A stretch of 8,124 bases of DNA from Nitrososphaerales archaeon TH5895 (GCA_014523695.1 JAATVS010000005.1:1-8124); one strand, 5' to 3'; shown: positions 1-5,823, numbered from the stretch's first letter. Numbers and translations: made by a program. Notes: generated by a model not told the origin, from the sequence alone.

Positions 1-251
1 ATAAACGATTATTATCAATTGAGAATGGAGGTCCCAAATTAGAAATACAGCTGTAAGGGAACGGAGATTTAGTGCAAGAATAGAGATAGCTGTAATTTGT
101 ACTGATTGACATGCAAAGATCCGAAGCTTTACGTATAAGCGATCATGAGCCTAGATCGTAGTTTAGGCGATCTCAATCACTGCAAAAATGAAAGGTCTTG
201 CGACAAGGATTTTCAATCTCCACGACAATAGTGTCACGATTCAACCACTGT

Positions 252-1136
252 CTATTTGAAAAAGTCTGAGAGACTTGTCTGCTTTGTACTGATCTTGTGG
301 TTATTTATATTCTCATCGTGACTCTCTCCCAGATCCTCCTTTAGGACATATTCATCTCCCCATTTTACTTCTTGAAGGCCCAACAATTGTCTGAAGATAT
401 TTACTGTGCCTGGACCAAAGCCCGCATAATGATTATTTGCAGCAACGATAGCGAACTTAACATTGGATAAATTTCCTACACTGGTATCGACCTTGAAGTT
501 TCGCGCGACCTTCTTCATCTCCTTTATTCTATCAATCTGGATTTGTCCAAAATCTTTTTCTTGAATACTTCTATCACCAATGAATCTTACGTAAACAAAA
601 TCTGAAGTGACTATTGGAGGAGTATGTATATCTGCAAGTTGACTCCATACTAGACACATCCTATTGTTTGCAAAAAAATTGTACGCGAGATCTTGAAACC
701 ATGACCTATGTCTTACTTCTACGGCGTATCTGAATCCTCTGTCAAGATGCGGAAGGATACTTCTCAGGGCATCTAAACCTTCTACAATCTGTATAGATGG
801 TGGCAATTGAATCAAGAATGTCAGTAATTTCTCCTTTAGTTCAGATATTGAGTCAAATAGGTAATCCAGTTGATCCTCATCGATATTCAATAGCCTCTTG
901 TCATGTGTTATAACCTTAGGGAATTTTGCAGTGAATCGAAAGTTCTTTGGAGTCCTCTTATACCAATTCTTTACCATAAATTTGTTAGGAATTCTGTAGA
1001 AGGTAGAGTCAATCTCAACATAATCAAATACCTTAGAATAATATCTTAACCACTTTGAGTTTTCAATATATTTAGGATAAAATGGGCCCTGCCATGATGT
1101 ATAACTCCAACCAGAACATCCGATGTAGTATTGCAA
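252..1136 (-). CDS. DUF72 (YecE-like) TIM-barrel protein with C-terminal PIP box
   Basis: A 294-aa protein with the full set of DUF72 signatures: the N-terminal GCSGWSYTSWQGPFYP block (residues 6-21), VEIDSTFYRIP (40-50), FRFTAKFP (66-73), RYAVEVRHRSW (136-146) and NNHYAGFGPG (234-243). The family is a TIM barrel of unproven function; a nuclease-like or DNA-binding role has been proposed for a bacterial member by structure comparison. The barrel ends near residue 254. A hydrophilic tail follows, and its last residues, QTSLSDFF (286-293), fit the PCNA-interacting PIP-box consensus exactly. The start is TTG: an in-frame TAA lies four codons upstream and no ATG fits before the GCSGW block. A weak AGAGG sits 3 nt before it. 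The gene stands alone. I am confident of the family; a DNA-repair role is inference. Confidence 0.93.
   Translation of the reverse strand: MQYYIGCSGWSYTSWQGPFYPKYIENSKWLRYYSKVFDYVEIDSTFYRIPNKFMVKNWYKRTPKNFRFTAKFPKVITHDKRLLNIDEDQLDYLFDSISELKEKLLTFLIQLPPSIQIVEGLDALRSILPHLDRGFRYAVEVRHRSWFQDLAYNFFANNRMCLVWSQLADIHTPPIVTSDFVYVRFIGDRSIQEKDFGQIQIDRIKEMKKVARNFKVDTSVGNLSNVKFAIVAANNHYAGFGPGTVNIFRQLLGLQEVKWGDEYVLKEDLGESHDENINNHKISTKQTSLSDFFK
258..281 (-). other. PIP-box (PCNA-binding) motif coding segment
   Basis: These eight codons encode Q-T-S-L-S-D-F-F, followed by one lysine and the TAG stop. This matches Q-x-x-(L/I/M)-x-x-(F/Y)-(F/Y), the peptide used by archaeal FEN1, RNase HII, polymerase B and others to dock on the sliding clamp. 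Its position at the extreme C-terminus, after a polar linker, is the usual placement. The match is seen directly; binding is inferred. Confidence 0.75.
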
Positions 1137-1478
1137 GTCCTCTTGTTAGATCCAAAAGAACTTGATTGGATAATAGCTTTATGTCTACCCCTGACAACAA
1201 TGATGAAAACGACGGTTGGGATGATAGCTAATATGGTGCAGTTTTTCTAGGTACCGGAGGTAATGGGCCTTTTAGCAAAGTGAAGTACGACAACCTCCGA
1301 GATTCGACAAGCACAGTCTGATTTCATGGTTAGTCAAAGCATATGCCAAAAGCAAATTTACTGGTCCTCGTGTCAAACCTTGTCCCAAATCAATCGGCAT
1401 TAGCTTTAGGTATATTACTCAAAATTTATTGCGTATTCAATCTACTTTAGTATATAGCAAGTCTCATTAGCTTCCACT
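1137..1478. other. Intergenic region with a weak decayed reading frame
   Basis: No intact gene is seen here. A plus-strand frame from the ATG at 1181 gives an acidic start, MSTPDNNDENDGWDD, then a TAA at 1229-1231. The same frame then runs 29 codons, including YGAVFLGTGGNGPFSKVKYD, to a TGA at 1319-1321. It reads like protein and could be a fossil gene, but open stretches of this length are common by chance at this base composition. The right end holds the promoter of the 1479 gene. The region also separates that gene from the divergent DUF72 gene. Confidence 0.3.
1446..1456 (+). promoter_or_regulatory. TATA box for the zinc-module gene
   Basis: TTTAGTATATA is centred about 26 nt before the TTG at 1479, the distance expected between an archaeal TATA box and the transcription start. 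This supports a leaderless transcript and the TTG as the real start, since no ATG or GTG lies in frame nearby. Confidence 0.5.
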
Positions 1479-1682
1479 TTGGTACTCACTGATCTGATAC
1501 TTCCGCTAATTATCAACCCCAACGAAAAAATAAGTCGTATACTCAAAATAATCGAAGCTAAACAGAATGGACTTTGCGTTTCTTGTAGGGGGCGTATCAC
1601 ACATGATCATGCTATCGTAAGTAGTGGGCGTCCAAGACATTACTATCACAAATACTGTGCGATCAAACACAATATTATTTAG
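1479..1682 (+). CDS. Small single-module zinc protein (CxxC...HxxC)
   Basis: A 67-aa protein of unknown function. An N-terminal half with hydrophobic and amphipathic character (residues 3-28) precedes a probable zinc module: C33-V-S-C36, a 20-residue loop with basic and histidine residues, then YYH57KYC60 close to the C-terminus. The C-x2-C-x20-H-x2-C spacing matches the first half of a LIM-type or treble-clef zinc site. The protein is too small for an enzyme and may bind nucleic acid or another protein. The start is TTG, 22 nt after an in-frame TAG; no in-frame ATG exists, and the TATA box lies 26 nt upstream. It is a monocistronic gene by spacing. Zinc binding is inferred from the cysteine/histidine pattern only. 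Confidence 0.7.
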   Translation: MVLTDLILPLIINPNEKISRILKIIEAKQNGLCVSCRGRITHDHAIVSSGRPRHYYHKYCAIKHNII

Positions 1683-2115
1683 CTGTTCAACTCTAATTTA
1701 TCAGTAATAGAATTTCCTTGACGTATAGAATACAACCAAATGATCTATTTCATCTGGAAATAAACTGAATAATTCAAAGGAAGTTTGAGAAGAAATACTA
1801 TTATAGGCATAGTATTACGTAGAGTAACTCACTAGCGTTTGTCATTCAACAGTTGTTCAACGATGTATTGGGCCCGGAGAATGTGTGAACTGGTATTAAC
1901 TGCATACATCTGTAGCAGAAAATAGCAATAGAGAAATTACTATAGTTCACATCTGCGAGCTCTATTGTCCGGTGGTGAATCTGTGTACAGGTAATCGTAC
2001 AATCAAACTTCGATTTAAGCAGGACTGACTAATAGGAATATTTCGGATTAAGACTAATGCGTTATTTCATACTACTTTCATATCGCAATTCCTATATTGG
2101 AAGACTTAATGAATT
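1683..2115. other. Intergenic region, nothing recognisable
   Basis: All frames are densely interrupted, and I found no RNA gene, repeat array or mobile-element sequence. Together with the decayed frame at 2116-2304 it makes an almost 900-bp gap between two intact plus-strand genes. Confidence 0.4.
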
Positions 2116-2304
2116 ATGGACACAGTGAATGATGACCTGGAAGAATAATGAGCAATAGCCTCTCAATGCCTGCAAGAAAACGGCGAAGAATGCACAGCAG
2201 ATATTACTTTCATGGTCATTGATGAAGACGATATTACAATAGTAGGAGTTTTGGCAATAATTGAAAAAAATGCAAAAGCAGAAGATGGGAACATAAAGAG
2301 CTAA
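2116..2304 (+). pseudogene. Possible decayed small acidic protein
   Basis: A frame beginning at ATG 2116 reads MDTVNDDLEE, then two consecutive stops (TAA 2146-2148, TGA 2149-2151). It then stays open for 50 codons to TAA 2302-2304. The second part is acidic and patterned like a folded protein: CLQENGEECTADITFMVID, then EDDITIVGVLAIIEK. No alternative start follows the stops until the internal ATG at 2212. This looks like an inactivated gene of about 62 codons, but similar open stretches occur by chance, so the call rests on residue composition. I do not recognise a family. Confidence 0.33.
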
Positions 2305-2567
2305 ATTAGTTCTATGCGAGGTACGTTTCCTAATAGAGGTAGTATAAGGTTCAAGTTCAACAGGTTTGACCTAGGTTTTTGTATGTATCTAAGAATAAAT
2401 TAATTCAAAAGAGGATATTCTATTGTAGCTATTCCTGGATTAAGTATTAACTTCTATTTTCATCTGATCGTTGGATTGGGCATTCCCTCTCTGTTGCCGT
2501 TGCATTGCCAAACAGAATTAATAGTGTAGATAAAGTCTTAAATTAAGCTTAGTATTATAAGGCTACT
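2305..2567. other. Intergenic region with DUF1326 promoter
   Basis: No gene is visible. The right end carries TTAAATTAA (2538-2546), centred 26 nt before the GTG start at 2568. That is a good archaeal TATA-like element for a leaderless transcript. A second AT box, ATTATAA at 2554-2560, is too close to serve that start. Confidence 0.4.
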
Positions 2568-3218
2568 GTGTCTTCTACAACTACTTACCAATCTGATGCA
2601 AGCTTACCGTCTCCTTCTTGGAAGATCGAAGGTGATTATTTTGAAGGTTGTAATTGTGATGTAATTTGCCCATGTATATTTCTGGCTGATCCTGATGAAG
2701 GCTTTTGTGATGTGATCCCTGCATGGCATATCAAAAAAGGAAACTTTGGTAATATTGGTTTAGATGATCTGAATGTGGTTGCTTTCTTTCATGCCCCTGG
2801 AAACATGTTGACTGGCCCAAAGTGGAAAGTTGCGATGTATATTGACCAGCGGGCAACAGCTGAACAGTTGGACGCTATTACTAAGATTTACTCTGGACAA
2901 TCTGGCGGCTTCTTTGGAGTAGCAAAGAATCTGTTTGGGGAAATATTAGGTATTAAACAGTCTCCGATTGAGTTTGGCGTTGTAGGAAGGCAAAGAAGCT
3001 TGCGAATTAAGGATTCATTAGGATTAGATATAGAAGGAGTCAAAGGAGCAGACGAAGAGAGAGAAGCTCTCGTTACCAATCCAGCTTTTTCAGCAGTACC
3101 TAATAGTGATTTGACAGTCGCACGCTCAACCAAAAACACCTATAATGATTATGGATTCGAATGGAACAATTCAGGCAAGAATGGATTTTACTGTACTTTC
3201 AAATATTCTTCTACTTAG
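2568..3218 (+). CDS. DUF1326 domain-containing protein
   Basis: A 216-aa protein matching DUF1326, a family of unknown function found in bacteria and archaea. The diagnostic N-terminal block is present: W18-K-I-E-G-D-Y-F-E-G, then the cysteine cluster C28-N-C30-D-V-I-C34-P-C36, and C47 downstream. The closely spaced cysteines suggest a metal site or redox role, but no activity is established for the family. Later conserved-looking parts are the GPKWKVAMYIDQRAT strand-turn near residue 82 and a GQSGGFFG segment near 111. There is no signal peptide or membrane segment, so it is probably cytosolic. The start is GTG, supported by a TATA-like box 26 nt upstream. No partner gene (for example DUF2182, often nearby in bacteria) is seen. 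The frame is intact and full-length. Confidence 0.92.
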   Translation: MSSTTTYQSDASLPSPSWKIEGDYFEGCNCDVICPCIFLADPDEGFCDVIPAWHIKKGNFGNIGLDDLNVVAFFHAPGNMLTGPKWKVAMYIDQRATAEQLDAITKIYSGQSGGFFGVAKNLFGEILGIKQSPIEFGVVGRQRSLRIKDSLGLDIEGVKGADEEREALVTNPAFSAVPNSDLTVARSTKNTYNDYGFEWNNSGKNGFYCTFKYSST

Positions 3219-3483
3219 CTTGCTCAACTTTGCTGTCCGCCAGTTGACTCTTACTGAGCTACCTACCAGGAACATTGAATCCGATGATTGGCAGAATGAA
3301 AAATGGAGGAAATTAAGGGTTTGAGACGATTAAAATTCCGTGCCGAATCTGAAAAGGCTTGTTTTATTGCTAACAGGGATGATGGCACATGCCGCTCAAA
3401 TTTGAAGTTATACCTGTCCAACTTAACTTTGTCAATTGAAGAAGTTAATCAAGGAAGATAAACATCGTATTCGCAATAAAAGT
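3219..3483. other. Intergenic region before small orphan gene
   Basis: No confident gene. An ATG frame from 3303 to 3461 (52 aa, starting MEEIKGLRRLKFR) is open but has no TATA box about 26 nt upstream and overlaps the longer version of the next gene. GTTATA at 3407-3412 is centred 26 nt before the TTG at 3436 and is the likeliest promoter for the following gene. Confidence 0.35.
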
Positions 3484-3690
3484 ATGGAATTAGAAAAGCC
3501 AAGAAGTATTGTCGTGTTGACGACGGCTAAAGGAGTAAGACTTAATGCTATATGGAAAGAGAAGAAGGATAGATGGTACATTGTTGAGTCAGAGGATCGA
3601 AGAATTTCGAACATTGGGATATTAAATACTCTTACGCCACGTCAATTTCAAGACGCTATTGACAAAGGAGAGTACTCTTTTGAGTGGTAA
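3484..3690 (+). CDS. Small basic hypothetical protein
   Basis: A 68-aa protein from the ATG (84 aa if the upstream in-frame TTG at 3436 is used). I recognise no family. It begins MELEKPRSIVVLTTAKGVRL, a likely beta-strand/turn pattern, continues through a charged WKEKKDRWYIVES segment, and ends with a helix-like TPRQFQDAIDKGEYSFEW. It has no signal peptide, membrane span or cysteines, so it is probably a compact soluble protein. Start choice is open: GTTATA at 3407-3412 lies 26 nt before the TTG, which would make that start leaderless, while the ATG would then have a 48-nt leader. The frame is clean and the composition protein-like, so I think it is real, but the function is unknown. Confidence 0.6.
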   Translation: MELEKPRSIVVLTTAKGVRLNAIWKEKKDRWYIVESEDRRISNIGILNTLTPRQFQDAIDKGEYSFEW

Positions 3691-4061
3691 GTAAAGAGAT
3701 ATTAACACCAGTTACTAGCATGGCCGGCTGTATATTCGATCTTGTATTTCCGAAACGTTCGGGTTTAATCCAGTGAAAAATGCGAACTCGTTCTGTATTT
3801 TTGCCGGGTATTCTCAGTATCATTGAAAAATGTTCTTATTGTAGTCGCAATAGGTTAACTCCTCACTTAAAAGTACTGAACTACTAGATCTATTCAAGTT
3901 AGAATTAGGTGAGCTCAGACCCCCTAGTAGAGCTCAGAACGGTAGAGATTTCATATTGTGAGCATTAGTAAGATTCTTGTAGATCGGCTAGATGTACGGT
4001 CGGAAGGCAGTCTAAAGTTGTCAATTAGCTGGCTAACCCCACGCTCAGTCGAATCAAACCA
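3691..4061. other. Intergenic region, no clear gene
   Basis: Frames are short. The only items of note are a tiny inverted repeat CCGAA-ACG-TTCGG (3750-3762), a 35-codon ATG frame with one CxxC (3780-3887), and a direct repeat of GAGCTCAGA at 3911-3919 and 3930-3938. None is strong enough to name as a functional element. Confidence 0.35.
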
Positions 4062-4202
4062 TTAACCACGTAATCTATCTTGATTAAATTCAGATGAACC
4101 GTACTCGCTGATCTTAGACTTTCGGTCATGTGTTTGTTTATGGATTTCAAGCCGTCGCTTCTCTTCAAACACGCTTCCACACTTGCTACATTTAAACACC
4201 AT
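4062..4202 (-). CDS. Single C2H2 zinc-finger miniprotein
   Basis: A 46-aa protein whose first 25 residues form a canonical C2H2 finger: MVFKC5SKC8GSVF, a 12-residue spacer with F12 and L18 at the usual hydrophobic positions, then H21KQTH25. The spacing C-x2-C-x12-H-x3-H is exact. The remaining 21 residues are polar and charged, probably a flexible tail. Such fingers bind DNA, RNA or protein; a single finger alone usually needs a partner or extra basic residues for DNA binding. The ATG immediately follows an in-frame TGA, so the start is fixed. A TATA-like box about 29 nt upstream predicts a leaderless transcript. It is short enough to be missed by size-filtered gene calling. The membrane-protein remnant at 4277-4502 lies upstream on the same strand. 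Confidence 0.75.
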   Translation of the reverse strand: MVFKCSKCGSVFEEKRRLEIHKQTHDRKSKISEYGSSEFNQDRLRG

Positions 4203-4226
4203 TCATATCTTTATTCGATGAAAAGA

Positions 4227-4240
4227 GATATACATTTATC
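4227..4240 (-). promoter_or_regulatory. TATA box for the C2H2 gene
   Basis: On the minus strand this reads GATAAATGTATATC, centred about 29 nt before the ATG at 4202. The spacing predicts transcription starting at or within a few bases of the start codon. It falls just beyond the end of the upstream membrane-protein remnant, so the miniprotein is probably transcribed on its own. Confidence 0.5.
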
Positions 4241-4276
4241 GGAATTCGGTAATAATGATGTTCATACAACGTTTTA

Positions 4277-4502
4277 CTATTGTCTTTCACTCAGTGGACA
4301 TATGCTCTTTTCAGTTAGTACCCAATAGACGATGACAGCTATGACTATACGAGCAGTTACTGGAACAACTGCAAGAATGGCTTTCAAATCCCAATTTATC
4401 CAACATCCGTGTATCTGACGTTGCAGCCAACCATATGTATGCAGAAAGAACGATTATCGTGATTGACAAAGCTAATAGGCTAATTTTATGAAGCTTATCC
4501 AT
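4277..4502 (-). pseudogene. Frameshifted small two-helix membrane protein
   Basis: The minus-strand ATG at 4500-4502 opens a typical membrane protein start: MDKLHKIS, then a hydrophobic helix LLALSITIIVLSAYIWLAA, then TSDTRMLDKLG. In that frame the rest turns into an unlikely Ser/Cys/His-rich string ending at 4311. In the frame one base over, the sequence continues WDLKAILAVVPVTARIVIAV, then IVYWVLTEKSICPLSERQ, and stops at 4277-4279: a second hydrophobic helix with a polar tail. The switch point lies near the TTGGGATTTG sequence around 4387-4400. Joined, the product would be about 75 residues with two transmembrane helices. A TATA-like box (4535-4543) lies upstream. I recognise no family. 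It could also be a sequencing indel in an intact gene. Confidence 0.5.
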
Positions 4503-4676
4503 TATTCTTTATACATTCTATTACCTCGTTGTTCCTTATATTACCGCGGGCTTAATACTGGTATGGAAACCTGCGATATACGATCGCTTGCATTTCACCA
4601 ATGTTTGATAGTCGAATGACTAAGAGGCAGCTTCTTGTGAGATCTAGCCAAATAGGTACAAAATAACATATTATAG
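4503..4676. other. Intergenic region with minus-strand promoter
   Basis: The minus strand carries TAATATAAG (4535-4543), about 36 nt before the ATG at 4502, giving a predicted start of transcription with a leader of roughly 9 nt. No other gene or structure is evident here. Confidence 0.3.
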
Positions 4677-4820
4677 CAGTCAGTAGCGATAGACGTTGGG
4701 GCAGTCGCAACTGATGAAAACCATGAAACAAGTCGAGCAGTCATACAAGTAAATGACGGGGTCAATGGGATCTTGGAAGAGAATATTGGATGTCAAAACA
4801 TTGCTACTGATTCTAGGTGA
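4677..4820 (+). pseudogene. Possible gene remnant without a start codon
   Basis: A 47-codon open stretch follows a TAG and ends in TGA. It reads like the C-terminal part of a small exported or acidic protein: QSVAIDVGAVATDENHETSR, then AVIQVNDGVNGILEENIGCQ, then NIATDSR. There is no ATG, GTG or early TTG, and the frame upstream is closed, so it cannot be expressed as it stands. The length alone is not significant at this base composition; the call rests on its even, protein-like composition. Confidence 0.22.
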
Positions 4821-4871
4821 CAGAGCGTAGTAACTACCAGACCAAGTATTCCTAACCTCCCCAAGACGAAG

Positions 4872-4909
4872 AAAAATAATTAAAGATCAAGTCAACAATA
4901 ATTATTTTT
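4872..4909 (-). terminator. AT-rich hairpin, probable terminator of the cupin transcript
   Basis: AAAAATAATTA (4872-4882) and TAATTATTTTT (4899-4909) are perfect 11-bp inverted arms around a 16-nt loop. Read on the minus strand the second arm ends in TTTTT, the oligo-T signal that stops archaeal RNA polymerase. It lies about 80 nt past the end of the minus-strand cupin pseudogene. The structure is symmetric and could act in both directions. With only A/T pairs, chance formation is possible. Confidence 0.4.
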
Positions 4910-4990
4910 ATTACTATACTTCATAATGTGTCTCCCAATATTTCTAAGTGATGTTTGTCAGCGAACTCTTGTTCTATTAAAGACCTTCGT

Positions 4991-5361
4991 CTAGCTACTT
5001 CTATCCTTGGCGAATTCTTTTAGGCCAGTAAAATCAATTCCAACCACAGGTTCATTTCCATCGACTTAAGCATTGTGTCCCGGTGGAATTACTGCAGCAT
5101 CTCCTGGGCCAAATTCTTCTTCAGCACCGTCATCCATGACTACTTTGATTCTACCAGAAACTATGTACTGGGTATGAAGTGCTTGATAACAGTCTGTTTT
5201 TTTACGATGGGTTTCACACATTTTTCCCAGCACCACCTTGGTTCCAATACTGCCCGACCGATTGTAATGTCACCAAGGTTTACAAGCTCAATCTTGCCTT
5301 TCTCAAAGGTCCGTGTTTCATCGGGTGAAGAATCTAGACTCTTTTTCTGTATTTTTTCCAT
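4991..5361 (-). pseudogene. Cupin-domain protein, broken by a frameshift and a stop
   Basis: The minus-strand ATG at 5359-5361 begins MEKIQKKSLDSSPDETRTFE, then reads VNLGDITIGRAVLEPRWCWE and KCVKPIVK, a typical small cupin N-terminus. At an A7 run (T7 at 5197-5203) the frame is lost. One extra A would continue it as TDCYQALHTQYIVSGRIKVV, then MDDGAEEEFGPGDAAVIPPG, then HNA, which is the core beta-barrel with the GPGD-x5-PPGH motif of the family. A TAA then sits at 5066-5068 where such proteins usually have tryptophan. The same frame goes on NEPVVGIDFTGLKEFAKDRS to TAG at 4991-4993. An intact product would be about 123 residues. The usual EPGWKW turn also reads EPRWCW. The two independent lesions argue for true decay, not one sequencing error. 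Confidence 0.8.
5197..5203 (-). other. A7 homopolymer at the cupin frameshift
   Basis: Seven A residues on the coding strand mark the point where the cupin frame breaks; eight would restore it. Homopolymers are classic slippage sites in replication and common sites of base-calling error. Confidence 0.5.
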
Positions 5362-5397
5362 TTAATACTACTATTGTCATAGGAATTAAGAATACAA

Positions 5398-5614
5398 TTA
5401 AGCAACTTCACATTCCAATGCATGTGGAAATGGTAACCTGCCATTGAATGTCTTCTGCCAAACCATTGCTTGCAGGTCCAAGGTCATGTAAACACTTTAG
5501 TAAGCCAGCGGTTCCCAACAAGTCGAAGAACACTAAGGTCACTACGAACAATCAGAAAGAAGATAACTTAACTATTTTTTTTGTCGACTGCATAGTAACG
5601 AAGTACTGGGGCAT
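5398..5614 (-). pseudogene. Unidentified small protein, broken by a stop and a frameshift
   Basis: The minus-strand ATG at 5612-5614 reads MPQYFVTMQSTKKIVKLSSF, then TGA (5552-5554), and continues in the same frame LFVVTLVFFDLLGTAGLLKC, then LHDLGP. Just after that, the neighbouring frame takes over with LDLQAMVWQKTFNGRLPFPH, then ALECEVA, and a TAA at 5398-5400. The C-terminal block is compact and protein-like. The join near 5480 implies a small indel. Together this suggests a former gene of about 72 codons. A TATA-like box (5632-5639) still lies about 22 nt before the ATG. It ends 36 nt before the cupin pseudogene on the same strand. I do not recognise the family. Confidence 0.5.
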
Positions 5615-5631
5615 TCACTAATATTAATCAG

Positions 5632-5639
5632 AATTTATA
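5632..5639 (-). promoter_or_regulatory. TATA box of the broken 5398-5614 gene
   Basis: On the minus strand this reads TATAAATT, about 22 nt before the ATG at 5614, close to the leaderless spacing seen elsewhere in the window. The promoter appears to have outlived the coding frame. Confidence 0.4.
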
Positions 5640-5734
5640 CCATAACAGATTTACGATTTCTGCCTTCCATTATACTTCATCAGTTATCATTAACGTCAAA
5701 TCACTAATCATCTGTCAATAGTGTATGAATTAAG
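5640..5734. other. Intergenic region, nothing recognisable
   Basis: Short AT-rich stretch with no open frame of note on either strand. It lies between the promoter of the broken gene and the structured element. Confidence 0.3.
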
Positions 5735-5823
5735 GCGCCTAAGTAGGCGGTATTCGAACCCTTTACGGTAACTACAGGGTTCATAAGACCCTTTGGCTGT
5801 CTCGTCTTCCTAAATTAAAGGGT
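5735..5823 (-). other. Structured element with tRNA-like pieces
   Basis: Three perfect inverted repeats lie in 89 bases: CGCCTA-AG-TAGGCG (5736-5749), GAACCCT/AGGGTTC (5756-5762 and 5776-5782) and ACCCTTT/AAAGGGT (5788-5794 and 5817-5823). A second ACCCTTT copy (5758-5764) could pair with the same AAAGGGT, so alternative folds exist. On the minus strand the sequence includes AGGGT-CTTATGA-ACCCT, a 5-bp stem with a 7-base anticodon-type loop (U33, then UAU, G37, A38), and a GGTTCGAAT like the T-loop core. The D-arm and acceptor stem do not close in standard order, so it is not a normal tRNA. It may be a tRNA fossil, or a structured RNA or leader of another kind. Confidence 0.3.

Noticed and set aside
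161..237. Minus-strand 24-codon hydrophobic frame from a GTG
   Set aside because: Too short, no promoter, no homology visible; region 1-251 shows nothing else supportable.
2888..3139. Minus-strand 83-codon frame inside the DUF1326 gene
   Set aside because: Shadow of an intact, recognisable gene.
3303..3461. Plus-strand 52-aa ATG frame (MEEIKGLRRLKFR...)
   Set aside because: No TATA box at the expected distance, no recognisable motif, overlaps the 5' part of the next gene; open length is within chance expectation.
3432..3614. Minus-strand 60-codon frame opposite the small basic gene
   Set aside because: Hydrophobic antisense reading; no promoter; the plus frame is longer and reads as a soluble protein.
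3780..3887. 35-aa frame with one CxxC (IEKCSYCSRNR)
   Set aside because: Only two potential metal ligands plus one histidine, no promoter, very short.
4128..4328. Plus-strand 66-codon frame
   Set aside because: Antisense shadow over the C2H2 gene and the membrane-protein remnant; the minus strand carries exact zinc-finger spacing and a promoter.
5075..5365. Plus-strand 96-codon frame opposite the cupin pseudogene
   Set aside because: The minus strand carries clear cupin motifs; this frame is a shadow.
5735..5811. A functional tRNA on the minus strand
   Set aside because: Anticodon-type and T-loop-type pieces exist, but the T stem mispairs and the acceptor and D stems do not close; kept only as a tRNA-like fossil.
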